From Culex pipiens pallens (lineage: Eukaryota; Arthropoda; Insecta; Diptera; Culicidae), in assembly GCF_016801865.2 (NCBI RefSeq), contig NC_068938.1:1736001-1800000 (forward strand): 64,000 nt of DNA, written 5' to 3'. A model generated the notes under the pieces. The model saw only the letters and a program-made list of their open reading frames with translations, was not told where the DNA came from and searched no databases. This document shows, piece by piece, positions 31,327-41,633 of this stretch. Both the position numbers and the translations under genes were made by a program. How positions within the stretch are numbered: the first letter of the stretch is position 1; every line of letters begins with the position of its first letter.

Positions 31327-31985
31327 ACCCGGGACCGTGGTGTAGGGGTAAGCGTGGTTGCCTCTCACCCAGTCGGCTTGGGTTCGATCCCAGACGGTCC
31401 CGGTGGCATTTTTCGAGACGAGATTTGTCTGACCACGCCTTCCGTCGGATGGGAAAGTAAATGTTGGCCCCGGTCTAACCTAGAGGATTAGGTCGTTAGC
31501 TCAATCCAGGCGTAGGAGTCGTCTCCCTGGGTCCTGCCTCGGTGGAGTCGCTGGTAGGCAGTTGGACTAACAATCCAATGGTCGTCAGTTTGAATCTCGG
31601 GGTGGATGGAAGCTAAGGTGTAAAAAGAGGTTTGCAATTGCTCTCGGATTAGTTTTCAAAAAGCCGTAAGAGCCATTGGTAAACAAAGTCCTTTTTGCAT
31701 CGGTATTCGACCTACTTACGAAAAACCAATATCAAAAATGCTCGAGATTGTTCATCTACACGTCCTTCAAGTGCCCCATACTTGAAATTAATGAAATTTT
31801 GTTTCATTTTCGAGAAAAACGAAAATTAGTGTCAGAGGTCACGTTGGCTCTTACGGCTTTTTGAAAACTCACCCGAGTGCTCAACAATCAAGCTTTCGGA
31901 CACTTAGTTTCGAGTAGGAATCTCGCAAGCGAGAACGCCAAGGCAATGCTGTAGAGCGAATAATTTGATATTGATTTTTTCGTTA
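31327..31985 (+). mobile_element. Dimeric tRNA-derived SINE, tRNA-Glu-like head, interrupted by a MITE
   Basis: Plus-strand copy of the family at 22781-23189. The head is at 31329-31402 with box A TGGTGTAGGGGTAAGCG, box B GGTTCGATCC and complementary GGGACCG/CGGTCCC ends. The body and second tRNA-like unit (GTCGCTGGTAGGCAGTTGGA) follow. The tail is split by the MITE at 31643-31877 and resumes as CTCAACAATCAAGC, ending TAATTTGAT. Confidence 0.85.
31639..31881. mobile_element. 235-bp MITE inserted in a SINE, TGCT target duplication
   Basis: The element proper is 31643-31877, flanked by TGCT (31639-31642 and 31878-31881). The intact SINE at 22.8 kb gives the empty site. Ends and length equal the copy at 19400-19634. 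A 62-codon plus-strand frame is open here and in that copy. Confidence 0.85.
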
Positions 31986-32540
31986 AAATTTTGAAGATTC
32001 TTGAAAAAATATTTTTTTTGCCCCTTTATTTTTCGGATCAATTTTGAAGGGGGCCCCCGTTTAAAGTGTGCCTAACACTAACGACCCCCATTTAAAGTGT
32101 GCCTAACAACTTTCATTAAAACAAAAACTGTTTTATTTTTAGTTTGAATTCAAAAACTAATTGTTATTTACTGTGTATTGCTTTCTCCTGAAATCTTCCC
32201 TATTGTTGAGTCGTGTTTATCTGTTGCTATTTCTCCTGTCGCGGTGTTTTGTTACAATATTTTGGTCCTAAGCATTTAAGAAAAGTTTTTCAAAAGTACA
32301 ATAGTAATATTTGTGATAATCCTTTAATCATTCCATAAATTGAGTAAGGGCTCGAACCTCACTTGCTTAAGAAAAAGGTGAAGTTTCAAAACAATGGACA
32401 GTGAAGGGAATATACTATGTAAAGAATCAATAGTAAAAGAAAGATAGTAATTTATGAAGTAGATAAAGAAATTAACAATAGTTAATAAATTGAGGTAACG
32501 ATCAAGCCTAGATCCAATTAGTCCGTAATTCTCAAACAAC
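31986..32540. other. Spacer between SINE and 32.5-kb transposon
   Basis: AT-rich, no coding. AAAGTGTGCCTAACA occurs twice (about 32055-32110), a small local duplication. Confidence 0.45.
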
Positions 32541-33678
32541 ACGCAGAAAAATGTTTTGTAGAATCAGCCTGTACGAGGTTTGATTCAACAAAATATTTTG
32601 TTGAATATAATCAACAAAATTATTGCACTGAATCAACTCTCGCATTTTGTTGTTTCAAATCGGGATGTTTTGTTGTTTCAAAGTTATTTTTTTGTTGGAT
32701 CTACCCTCATTTTTGTTGATCAAAATTTGACAGAAAGTGTGTTCAAATCAGATTTTTGTTGAATCAAAGTAACGTTTTTGTTGAAACAAGGCAGACATTT
32801 TTTTTCAAAATAAGACCTGAAATTTATTTGACTCACAAAAACATTGAATTGAAATTTAAATGCTCATTATCGTTGGAACATTGCAATTTATTTTATTTAT
32901 TAAAAAAAAAAGAAAAAAATCACTCTGCACCTTCAAACGTTAAAGCACGACCTCGAGCACGATCGGTTCGTGTGCACTTGTGCAGTTTGGCTGAACCGCA
33001 TCTGATGCCAATGCTGTCGTCACCCCGGAAGGAATCAACGACAAACTGTATCCGCGGGTTGAATGGGTCGTGTGGCTAATGGCGTCCAACATATTGAGGT
33101 TGTTTTCCACAGAGGTCTAAAAGAGTAAAAATGGGCGTTTAGAAACGAGGTCATTTTAGATAGAATGCCGAAGTTCTTACCAAGCAAGTTACGCTGAGAG
33201 TTTGGACAAATCCGGGACAATTATCCGCCGCGGGAGTAACAGGCGGTGTAATTTCTGGCTCCTGCTGCATCCGTTTCTCACCACGAATTCCACGGATAAA
33301 TTTATTGAATATTACGAAATTCCGCTGACGCTTAGCGAACAGCCCTTGGATGGGTAGATTGCGTGAACGGAACAGACGCAAAACCCGGAAAAACAGACAT
33401 TTAACACTGAACCGCACCGTTGACGAATTAACAAAAAAAAAATGTTTGACAGATGGTGGGCACGTGTAAAGCCAAATTGATTCAATGCCGTTTTTTGGTA
33501 GAATCAACGCAATAATTTTGTTGTTATTTCATAAGTGTTTGACGAAATACATCGAGTCAGTTCAACGCAAAATTTTGGGTTGTTTCAATTGGTTTTGAGC
33601 GTTATTTTAACAAAAAATCGTAAAATTAAAACAACAAAAAATATTGTTGATTCAAACAGGCCTGATTTTTTTGCGTGA
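32541..33678 (-). mobile_element. 1.1-kb transposon-like element carrying a spliced ORF
   Basis: The ends are inverted: CACGCAGAAAAATG with GATTCAACAAAATATTTTGT at the left, and at the right the complement of CACGCAAAAAAATCAGGCCT plus GAATCAACAATATTTTTTGT. TTGTTGAATCAAC-type boxes recur through both flanks. The centre (about 32930-33480) is much more GC-rich. On the minus strand an open frame with MQQEPEITPPVTPAADNC reaches TTG|GTAAGA, then a 63-nt intron (33181-33119), then TSVENNLNMLDAISHTTHST and onward to a stop near 32937. No transposase is recognised. The function of the ORF is unknown; it may be host-derived or the element's own. Confidence 0.55.
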
Positions 33679-33918
33679 ACCCATCTCCACCCACCCAAAA
33701 TTCGTAACGCCTGATACGTCATCCCTCCAACAAAAACACAAAAGCTGTCACTCACTGGCACCCTTTACCCCAAGTCATATGACATTCAGCTGAGTACGAA
33801 TTTTCCTCTGCTCTACTGCGGATTGTGTCCGAACTGGTCCTAAATTTCGTCGTCATCCGTTAGTAATCCGCGCTCCGATTATCGTCCAGTGTTCACAAGC
33901 ACCCACTAATCCACCACC

Positions 33919-36900
33919 ATGTCCGACGTGCAGGATCTGATGTCCCTTCCGGACGACAAAATTGGTAAGAAGACGAAAGTTGTTTTTCTTTGCATCGCAA
34001 AAGGCCAAAAAGCAGGAAATTATCGATCGATTGTGAAATGGATGCCCCTGCGGGGCGAGGAAGTGACCACGGTCTCGATGAGTTGGGATAGGTTCTTGCT
34101 GGGCTGGTGAAATTTAATTCGATGCAAAAGTGCGATTATCTAAGAAATTTTGGAATCACGTGACCTTTTTCCTTCTCCACAAATACAGATATGATTGCGG
34201 CGACGAGCGTGCTCCAGCAGCAGGCCGGGGACATCCGCCAGAACAAGCCCAACTGGGCGCCGTACGTGCAGTGAGTATTTGGAATGGATTTCGTGGTTTG
34301 AGGATTGAGGATTTGATAGTGGGTCTTCTTTTTAGGTCGCAGATGATTTCGCAAGAGGATTACAACTGCGTCAGCGCCCTGGACAAGGACAAGAAGAGCC
34401 AGGCGCAGTATCTGCATGAAAATCCCGGCCAGTGCGCCAAGACGTTCCTGAATTTGCTGTCGCACGTCTCGAAGGACCAGACGATCCAGTACATCCTGGT
34501 GATGATTGACGATCTGCTGCAGGAGGACCGCACGCGCGTCCAGATCTTCCACGAGTATGCCATCAAGCGCAAGGAGAGCGTGTGGGCACCGTTCCTGAAC
34601 CTGCTGAACCGCCAGGACGGGTTCATCGTCAACATGGCGTCGCGCGTCGTCGGAAAGCTGGCCTGCTGGGGCCAGGAGCTGATGCCCAAGTCGGATTTGC
34701 ACTTTTATCTGCAGTGGCTCAAGGATCAACTGACCGTGGCCGTGAGTAGTCGTTGCAACTTGCTAGTTCTAGCAGCGTGGCGTTGCTGTTTGATGGCCTG
34801 TTTTCTTTGTTTTTCACTAATCCTAACTGTGTTGATTTCTGCTGCTCGAAGATGCTCTTGATTTTTAACAGGCTGAAGCTGCGATGAGTGTGATGTTCCT
34901 GTGTGTCTCTTTAACTAGTTTCTGTCGTGTTTTATTCTTTTATTCGGTCACTAACTCGCACAGTTTAAGTGTTTGTACCCTTTTTGTTTGAGCTTAGAAT
35001 ACTCACCGAGCCGAAATTGACACAATTTTGCGTGAAAAGCTTTCGTTGAGTTCCGTTTTTCCACAATAAAGTCAAAGATCAATCTCCCTCCCTCCCTTAT
35101 CCAACCGAGCTAGGGTCGTAAGCTGTCGCAAGAGATGCTCGAGGCGGACAAGAAGCGGGCCGAAGAGTCCGCGGCCGCCCATCTGGCGCACTCCCACGGA
35201 CATCACGCTCATCACGGCGGCAGCACGGCCGAGTCCCACAACCAGCATCATCACCACCATCAGATTGCGGAAAAGTACCGCGAGATTTCCAGTGCCATCG
35301 ACGAGCCACGCCAGCGCACTGACGGGGACGGTTCGCTCCACGTCTCGCTAACGGTAGTGTCCATGTGTGATCATGCTCAGCACCGGTTCCCGTAGAGAGG
35401 ACCACCTTCTACCACCCACAACCACCACTTTTAGCTCATCGCCCCGCTCAGTTTTCATGTAGAAAGTTCGTTCGTACGCGCCCCAATTGGCTCTGGTCGA
35501 TGTGAATGTGAAGAAATTGTCGTCAAATCTGTGGAATAACACCCACCTTCTGATCCATACAAATAACAAACCACGTAGTAGATTCACACCCGTCGTCGTA
35601 CTAACCCGTCCAACCAGAGGACACGATCGTTGCTAACAATTTCTCCCTCTTACTTTTTGAACTCCTCGCACAGAATAACGAGTACATCCAGTCGGTGGGT
35701 CGCTGCCTGCAGATGATGCTGCGCGTGGACGAGTACCGCTTCGCGTTCGTCACCGTCGACGGAATCAGCACGCTGATTAGCATCCTGTCGTCGCGGGTCA
35801 ACTTCCAGGTGAGTGCTGCCTTAATAACTTGTTGAGTTTGCGAGTCCCAGTGGCGACCTGCTTCTCCATCGATCCGATTGCTTGGCCCTAGTAGCAAGCT
35901 GTGCTTACTAACATTCCTGCCCCTTTAATCGAGATCTACAAACCGACATGGCGGGCGCCGTTGTTGGTGGCCAATAATGCTCATGTCGAAACTTGGCTAA
36001 TTATTATTTAACGAAGCATAGGATTTCTTTTTCTGAAGTTCTGCGTCTTTTAACGAGCTTTTGTTACAAAATTCAAAATCTGTAAAAAGCTCCAAAGTGG
36101 CCGACTTTTTTTTGACCCTTTAAGCCTAATTGGTCATATATGACCCAAAAATCAAAATTTCCAAAACTAGCCTATAATTTGCGCATGGTCGTAAGAATAA
36201 TTATCCCACCATCCAAAACATTTTTTTTTAAATCAGGCCTGAAAGGATTAAAATACACTACCATAGGTATAGTTCACAATCGACTTAACAAGTTTTTTTT
36301 AAAGATAATTTTTATGTTCAGCAATATATTTTTTTTTCATAAAAATGCCCTAAAATGTTGTTTCCAAAATCAATTTTTCATTGTATCAACATAAAATTTT
36401 GAAATTCTCGAAAAAATAACAGGGTTGAAATTTTTATTATATTTATAAAACAATACAGTCGACTCTCTGGTTGTCAATATCCAAGGGACCGTCGAGGAAG
36501 AGAATCATCAGTTTACAGAACGATACAAAATGAAGACTCGATTCAAAATATGTTTTTCTTGGTACCCAGCTATGGGAGAGAATCATGGCAACGCCCAGCA
36601 AACAAAAACAAACTAATGTCAAACACCCTTCAAAGCTTCGTTTCGAAAAATGTCTATGCAAGCCATGAGATAGTGACAATATCGACAACCGGAAGAGATT
36701 TTTAAAGCAAACAGAATCCAAGGGACCGTCGAGGAAAAGATCCTTCAAGCAAGAGAAAATATCGAGGAATAAAGCCAATCGAAGTATGCAGTTTGAAGGG
36801 ACTGAAGAATTCATCGATAGATGGAGCAATATTGATATCGAGAAGATCGACAGCCAGAGAGTCGGCTGTAGTAATATTTAACCCTTTCGAGCCTGATGGG

Positions 36901-38685
36901 TCATATATGACCCAAATATCAAAATTTCCAAAATTTTTTTTTGAAAATTTAGGCCACCAAGTAATTTTTCTCATAGAATCATCAGTTTAACGAAGCATTA
37001 TGCCTTGTTTATCTATTGTATAGCAAGAGGATTGTAAATAAAAGTTATAAACTATTAACTGGGGCGATTAGGGACACATAGTACGGATAGGAACCCACGG
37101 GACAATTATGCGTAGAAACACAGAAATCAGTCGAAAAATTTCAAAAGCGTTTTTCTCAGTTGCACTTTTTTGAACATGGGACAATTATGCGTAGAACGGC
37201 AGATTTAATGCACAAAAAAAAACAATTTTCCAAAATCCGTGTTTTTTTTTAATTTTGATTTTTTATATATGTTTTAGATGACAAAACCCGTATCGTTTAA
37301 GCCATTCAGAAGTTACCGGAATTTACTTTTCGATTGCAAATTCGATTTTACATTAAAAAAAAGTAATCTTGGACTTTTTTAAGCAAGGTCACGTATTTTT
37401 GAAAAATTAATTTAGATTTTCAGATATCTAATTTTTTATTTATACATTTCTGGTTCTAAATTTTGAAAATTTAAAATTATTTGAATTTCGAAATTTAGAG
37501 AATTTTAGAATTGTTGAGTTTTTGGATTTGAAAATTTTTGAATTCCTGAATTTATAAAATGTTCCAGTTTATTTTTTTTTTTTGACTTAGACTTTTTGAA
37601 ATTCCGTTTTAAAACTAGTTAAACCTACTTACTTTTTCTAATTATCACTCACCAAAAAAACAAAGCTAAAAGTTCATTACAGCACCCTTTCCAGTGCCTT
37701 TTTAGCACTTGTATCGAAAAGTTAAACTTTTTGGCACTGTTTTTGTCTTTGAGTTGATCACAGTCCTATTCAAAAGTGTTATCCGGGATTGCAAAAAATG
37801 TCGTATTTTACCAGGTCCAATACCAGCTGGTGTTCTGCCTGTGGGTGCTGACGTTCAACCCGCTGCTGGCGGAGAAGATGAACAAGTTCAACGTGATCCC
37901 GATCCTGGCGGACATCCTGAGCGACAGCGCCAAGGAGAAGGTCACGCGCATTATCCTGGCCGTGTTCCGCAACATGATCGAGAAGCCGGAGGACGCGCAG
38001 GTCGCCAAGGAGCACTGCATCGCGATGGTCCAGTGCAAGGTGATGAAGCAGCTGCAGATCCTGGAGCAGCGCCGCTTCGACGACGAGGACATCAGCGCGG
38101 ATTTGGAGTTTTTGATCGAGAAGCTGCAGAGCTCGGTGCAGGACCTGAGCTCGTTCGACGAGTACGCAACCGAGGTCAAGAGCGCCCGGCTGGAGTGGTC
38201 TCCGGTGCACAAGTCGGCCAAGTTCTGGCGCGAGAACGCCCAGCGTTTGAACGAGAAGAACTACGAGCTGTTGCGCATTCTGGTGCACCTGCTGGAGACG
38301 TCCAAGGACGCGCTGGTGCTGTCGGTTGCGAGCTACGACATTGGCGAGTACGTGCGCCACTACCCGAGAGGAAAGCAGTGAGTAAAATTTGAAGTAACGT
38401 GGAAGTCAGTACTTAAAAGTGGTATCTTTTCAGCGTCATCGAGCAGCTTGGAGGCAAACAGCTGGTGATGCAGCTGCTCGGTCACGATGACCCGAACGTG
38501 CGCTACGAGGCCCTGCTGGCCGTGCAGAAGCTGATGGTCCACAACTGGTAGGTGACTTCTCTGCTCACTAAAATGTTCAAACTAACGTTGGTCTCCAATT
38601 TTCCAGGGAATATCTCGGCAAGCAGCTGGAGAAGGAGAGCGAGAAGGGAGCGCAAAGCGGAGCCGCCATCAGCGGAAAGGCCTAA
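33919..38685 (+). CDS. VhaSFD: V-type proton ATPase V1 subunit H
   Basis: Constitutive exons: 33919-33964, 34189-34270, 34336-34741, 35674-35808, 37815-38377, 38434-38547, 38607-38685; 474 residues. Regulatory subunit of the peripheral V1 sector that couples V1 to V0 and keeps free V1 inactive, on acidic organelles and the plasma membrane. Characteristic stretches: DMIAATSVLQQQAGDIRQNK, NLLNRQDGFIVNMASRVVGK, MLRVDEYRFAFVTVDGIST, DLSSFDEYATEVKSARLEWS, HKSAKFWRENAQRLNEKNYE and DPNVRYEALLAVQKLMVHNW. The protein is an all-helical ARM/HEAT-type fold with the conserved C-terminal domain. Exon 4' (35114-35353) is an optional in-phase cassette, giving 554 residues if included. The poly(A) signal is at 39026-39031. 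Every junction was checked for phase. Confidence 0.95.
35114..35353 (+). CDS. VhaSFD: Candidate His-rich cassette exon of V1 subunit H (80 residues)
   Basis: The exon lies in the intron between 34741 and 35674, preceded by CGAGCTAG and followed by GTAGTG. It is exactly 240 nt and open throughout in the frame set by the upstream exon (phase 0 on both sides). It starts GRKLSQEMLEADKKRAEESA, then has HLAHSHGHHAHHGG and HNQHHHHHQIAEKYREISSA, and ends HVSLT. It would insert after residue 178, which is where the vertebrate SFD-alpha isoform carries an 18-residue alternative segment (from memory, about residues 176-193). The donor is weaker than the constitutive ones, fitting regulated inclusion. 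Confidence 0.65.
36120..37805. repeat. Repeat-bearing part of V1H intron 5
   Basis: GGTCATATATGACC, a perfect palindrome, occurs with the same flanks at about 36130 and 36897 (CCAAAATTTCC-type sequence follows). AAGGGACCGTCGAGGAA occurs at about 36482 and 36720. 37080-37200 repeats GGGACAATTATGCGTAGAA. 37690-37805 is related to the palindromic block at 18.4-18.7 kb and runs to within about 10 bp of exon 6. Confidence 0.55.
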
Positions 38686-39025
38686 GAAATGGGCGCCAAA
38701 CAATTGCAATTGCTTTTTCGTTGTCATTACTCTGTTATTATTCTGTTGGAAATTTTTTATCACCACGCTTGGATTGGTTTCTTCTATCATGTCACATTCC
38801 CATTTACGTAAAATCATGAAAAAGTCCATCAAACAAGAGCGAAAAGAGCTTGGCGGATTGCTACTGCTGAGAAGAACATGTTTGTATTTTATTATGATGT
38901 ATTATTGATCAAAACTAACTGTAAATGTAAGCGATAGCATAAACTTGAATACACACATAATAATGGTGAAACTTGTTGTACATTTCCCGATAAAAAAAAA
39001 ACGTAAAACTGTATCTGTTAAGCGT

Positions 39026-39031
39026 AATAAA
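39026..39031 (+). terminator. Poly(A) signal of V1 subunit H
   Basis: AATAAA 340 bp after the stop codon, about 100 bp before the convergent mRpL4 coding end. Confidence 0.6.
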
Positions 39032-39136
39032 GTGTAGATTATTCGACCCATCGTGGAGTTTCTTTCCTTCCAGAACTAAAAAGAACCTCATCTGCTGCTC
39101 GTTCAAACAACTATATTTACATTCCCCTCAAACATT

Positions 39137-39973
39137 CTACCGATCAACCTTAAACTTGGTCATCAACGACCGGGCATCGTTGCGGTGCAGCTGTTCACTA
39201 AGCTTGGCCTCAATCTCCTCGGCGGCCTCCCGCGTCAGCACCAGCGTGTTGTGCTTCAGCATCGAGTACACGTTCAACCCGTACACCGGCATCAGGTTCA
39301 CGTGGTCAATCGATTCCGTTCCGGCCGTAATGTTCCTCGGCATCAAGTCAGAACTGTCCACAAACAGCACCGACGGTCCCCACGCCCGTTCCTGCACCAG
39401 ATCCCGCAAAAACTGCGGATCGTCGGTCGGAATGTCCAAACTGTCCACGATGTGCAGATCGTCCTGGGCCAGCTTTATCGAAAGCGTCGACACCAGCCCC
39501 AAAACCCGGTTGAAGAACGGCAGCATGTAAAAGTGCGTCGTCGGCGAACGTGGTCCGTGCGCAATGCCACCTCCGCGCCACAGCGGCGACCGGATCGACC
39601 CATGCCGCGCCTTTCCCAGACCCTTCTGAGGCCACGGCTTCCGACCACCTCCCCGAACCTCATTCCGCGTCTTAGCATGGGCAAAGCTTACATACCGGTA
39701 CTTGCGCTGCCACTCGACGTTCTGGTGGACAATGTCTATCCGCGGGGTGGCCCCAAACACCTCGTTGCTCAGCTCCTGAATGGCCAACTTGCGCTCCTCC
39801 ACCGTGTCCAGATTCTCGATCCAAACCGCACGCGGCGGACGAACCTCCGGCAGTTCAATCACCTGCTGTTGCTGCTGGGTAAGAGCCCTGCATTGGCCGG
39901 ACGACGATGCTCCGATGAGCTGGACGCGCAACGCGCACAGATTCCCGGCACTTTTTCGTAAAATTTGGAACAT
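39137..39973 (-). CDS. mRpL4: Mitochondrial large-subunit ribosomal protein L4 (uL4m)
   Basis: A single exon, 278 residues from the chosen Met at 39973. That Met has a good context (AAAAATG) and gives a basic, amphipathic mitochondrial targeting start (MFQILRKSAGNLCALRVQ). An in-frame upstream Met at 40066 would add 31 residues of atypical sequence and is less likely. The core has the L4 signature: TRNEVRGGGRKPWPQKGLGK, ARHGSIRSPLWRGGG and GPRSPTTHFYMLPFFNRVLG, the loop that lines the peptide exit tunnel. It acts in the mitochondrial matrix. It is convergent with V1H. Confidence 0.94.
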   Translation of the reverse strand: MFQILRKSAGNLCALRVQLIGASSSGQCRALTQQQQQVIELPEVRPPRAVWIENLDTVEERKLAIQELSNEVFGATPRIDIVHQNVEWQRKYRYVSFAHAKTRNEVRGGGRKPWPQKGLGKARHGSIRSPLWRGGGIAHGPRSPTTHFYMLPFFNRVLGLVSTLSIKLAQDDLHIVDSLDIPTDDPQFLRDLVQERAWGPSVLFVDSSDLMPRNITAGTESIDHVNLMPVYGLNVYSMLKHNTLVLTREAAEEIEAKLSEQLHRNDARSLMTKFKVDR

Positions 39974-40171
39974 TTTTAACCCGGGAAGCGGAACGACGAT
40001 GTTACGCGATTGATGTTTTGACTTTTTTTGTAAACACACACGCGGCTGCAAAAGGGGATCTGTCAAAAAGGGTTTGACGCAGGATATTGATCCACCTAGA
40101 GTGCTAGATAATGGCTTCCTTACTTTCTGTTACATTTATTTTATTTATTTTTTTACCCTGTGGTCAAAGAC

Positions 40172-40282
40172 TAGAGTTTTTTTAACGACCCAAAATTTTA
40201 ATGTTTTAATACCCCTAACTTAACAGTTTAAAAAATTCCCAACAAACAAATTTTGTTTATTGGACATTTGAAAAAATCTGGT
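40172..40282. mobile_element. CTGGAG-family MITE, degraded copy
   Basis: TAGAGTTTTTTTAACG left end, a TTTTAATACCCCTAACTTAA centre, and TTTTGTTTATTGGACATTTG right arm. Confidence 0.55.
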
Positions 40283-40392
40283 GTTTTTTTTTAAAGGTAC
40301 TTTAAACTATTGTGGCTGGCTAGAAGCATAACATACTTAAAAAAAATGCTAAACAACGTAGAATAAATAAAATCGTGCTTGCCATTTCATTA

Positions 40393-40495
40393 GGGCACAT
40401 AACTTTTTTAACCTAGAGTGTGTCCCTTTCACACCTTATGTAAACTGTCATTTGAGTGAAAGGGATACACAATTGTTTACAAAAGTTATGTGCCC
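40393..40495. mobile_element. Short palindromic element with GGGCACATAACTTTT ends
   Basis: GGGCACATAACTTTTTTAAC at the left and AAAAGTTATGTGCCC at the right. Inside, GTGTCCCTTTCAC pairs with GTGAAAGGGATACAC. About 103 bp, no ORF. Confidence 0.65.
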
Positions 40496-40581
40496 TTTTG
40501 AAATGTTAGGCTCCAAATCTCATTAATCACATGAAAGAACAACAATTCTAAAATTCTAAAATTCTAAAATTCTAAAATTCT

Positions 40582-41633
40582 CATTCGAGACTCAGACACC
40601 AGCCATAGCGGACGTGTATCGCGCGTTCGTGCTACTCTTCGCCTTCTATAAGTGAGATAGTCGTGACCCAAGGCCATATATTGTTCGCGCACAAGTGACC
40701 ATCCGTGATGACGACCTACCGCAAGAATTCGCTGGTTGTGGACATGAACGTCCTGCCAGTAGCTCCAGATATCGACAAAATCAAAGCATTCCTCACAAAG
40801 GACGTTCAGCTGGATTTTTCTGCTGTACGTAACCTGCAATGGAACATCTCCAGGAGCCAAGTGATCATCGAGACCGCAACATCCCAGCTAGCCTACATGA
40901 TTTCTCAGGAACACAACATGAAACACAGCATAGCACACCAGAACAAAAAGTACTTCATCCCCATTTTTGTGGAAGACGGTGCCACAGAGGTAAAAGTGCA
41001 CGATTTACCACCACAAATGCCCAACCATCTGATAGCATCTCATCTCCAGCAATATGGAGATGTGATATCAATCCGTGATGAAGTGTGGAAGGATTTCTTT
41101 CCCGGCATCCCAAACGGTGTGAGGGTTGTGCGGATGAAAATCGTGGCACCGATACCTTCTTTTTTGGAAATTGAAAAAGAAACAGCGTACATAAAGCACA
41201 ATCACCAAATCAAAACATGCCGATACTGTTCCAGCAAATTGCACACGGGACAAAAATGTAACACTGCAAAGATGAAGAACACCAATACCAGCAACACACC
41301 ACTAGACGCAGAACAACAAAAGAATCCAACCGAAAACCACTCCCGCAAGAAACAATTGAGCACGATAAGCAGACCTCCAAACTCGGCATCGACACCAGCA
41401 TCGAAGAAGAAAATCCACACCAAATAACAACACCAAGCAAGATCGAAAGTTTGATGGACACAATCGACTACGAAAATTTATTTCAACCACCCAAGTTGAA
41501 AGTTTCAACTTCTTCTTTTTGCGTTCAGAAAGCAAGGAGAAAATTGAAGAAAAAGTAGTGTACCATTGACGCAACACCTGGCCCAAAAATGTTAAAAACA
41601 AGAAGCCAAATAAATGATTAAGGAAAAAAAAAA
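40582..41633 (+). mobile_element. ORF1-only non-LTR retroelement inserted in an 8-bp satellite
   Basis: About four and a half TTCTAAAA units precede it (40545-40581) and the long array follows it. The unit has a 5' leader, one ORF (40708-41427), AATAAATGATTAAGG and a terminal A-run (about 41623-41632). It looks like a polyadenylated, retrotransposed RNA with a complete 5' region but no reverse transcriptase ORF. Target duplication cannot be measured because the target is itself periodic. Confidence 0.7.
40708..41427 (+). CDS. ORF1 (gag-like) protein of a non-LTR retroelement
   Basis: 239 residues from ATG at 40708. The middle section KVHDLPPQMPNHLIASHLQQ followed by YGDVISIRDEVWKDFFPGIP resembles the RRM-like module of insect ORF1 proteins. 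A single CCHC knuckle CRYCSSKLHTGQKC (C-x2-C-x4-H-x4-C) follows near residue 172, then a basic Asn/Ser-rich tail. ORF1 proteins bind element RNA and act as nucleic-acid chaperones. After the stop another frame stays open and reads plausibly (SKIESLMDTIDYENLF and on), so a one-base indel around 41400-41415 probably truncated the C-terminus. Confidence 0.7.
   Translation: MTTYRKNSLVVDMNVLPVAPDIDKIKAFLTKDVQLDFSAVRNLQWNISRSQVIIETATSQLAYMISQEHNMKHSIAHQNKKYFIPIFVEDGATEVKVHDLPPQMPNHLIASHLQQYGDVISIRDEVWKDFFPGIPNGVRVVRMKIVAPIPSFLEIEKETAYIKHNHQIKTCRYCSSKLHTGQKCNTAKMKNTNTSNTPLDAEQQKNPTENHSRKKQLSTISRPPNSASTPASKKKIHTK

Noticed and set aside
39974..40066. Upstream in-frame Met for mRpL4
   Set aside because: It would add an atypical leader before a standard mitochondrial targeting start with a better initiation context.
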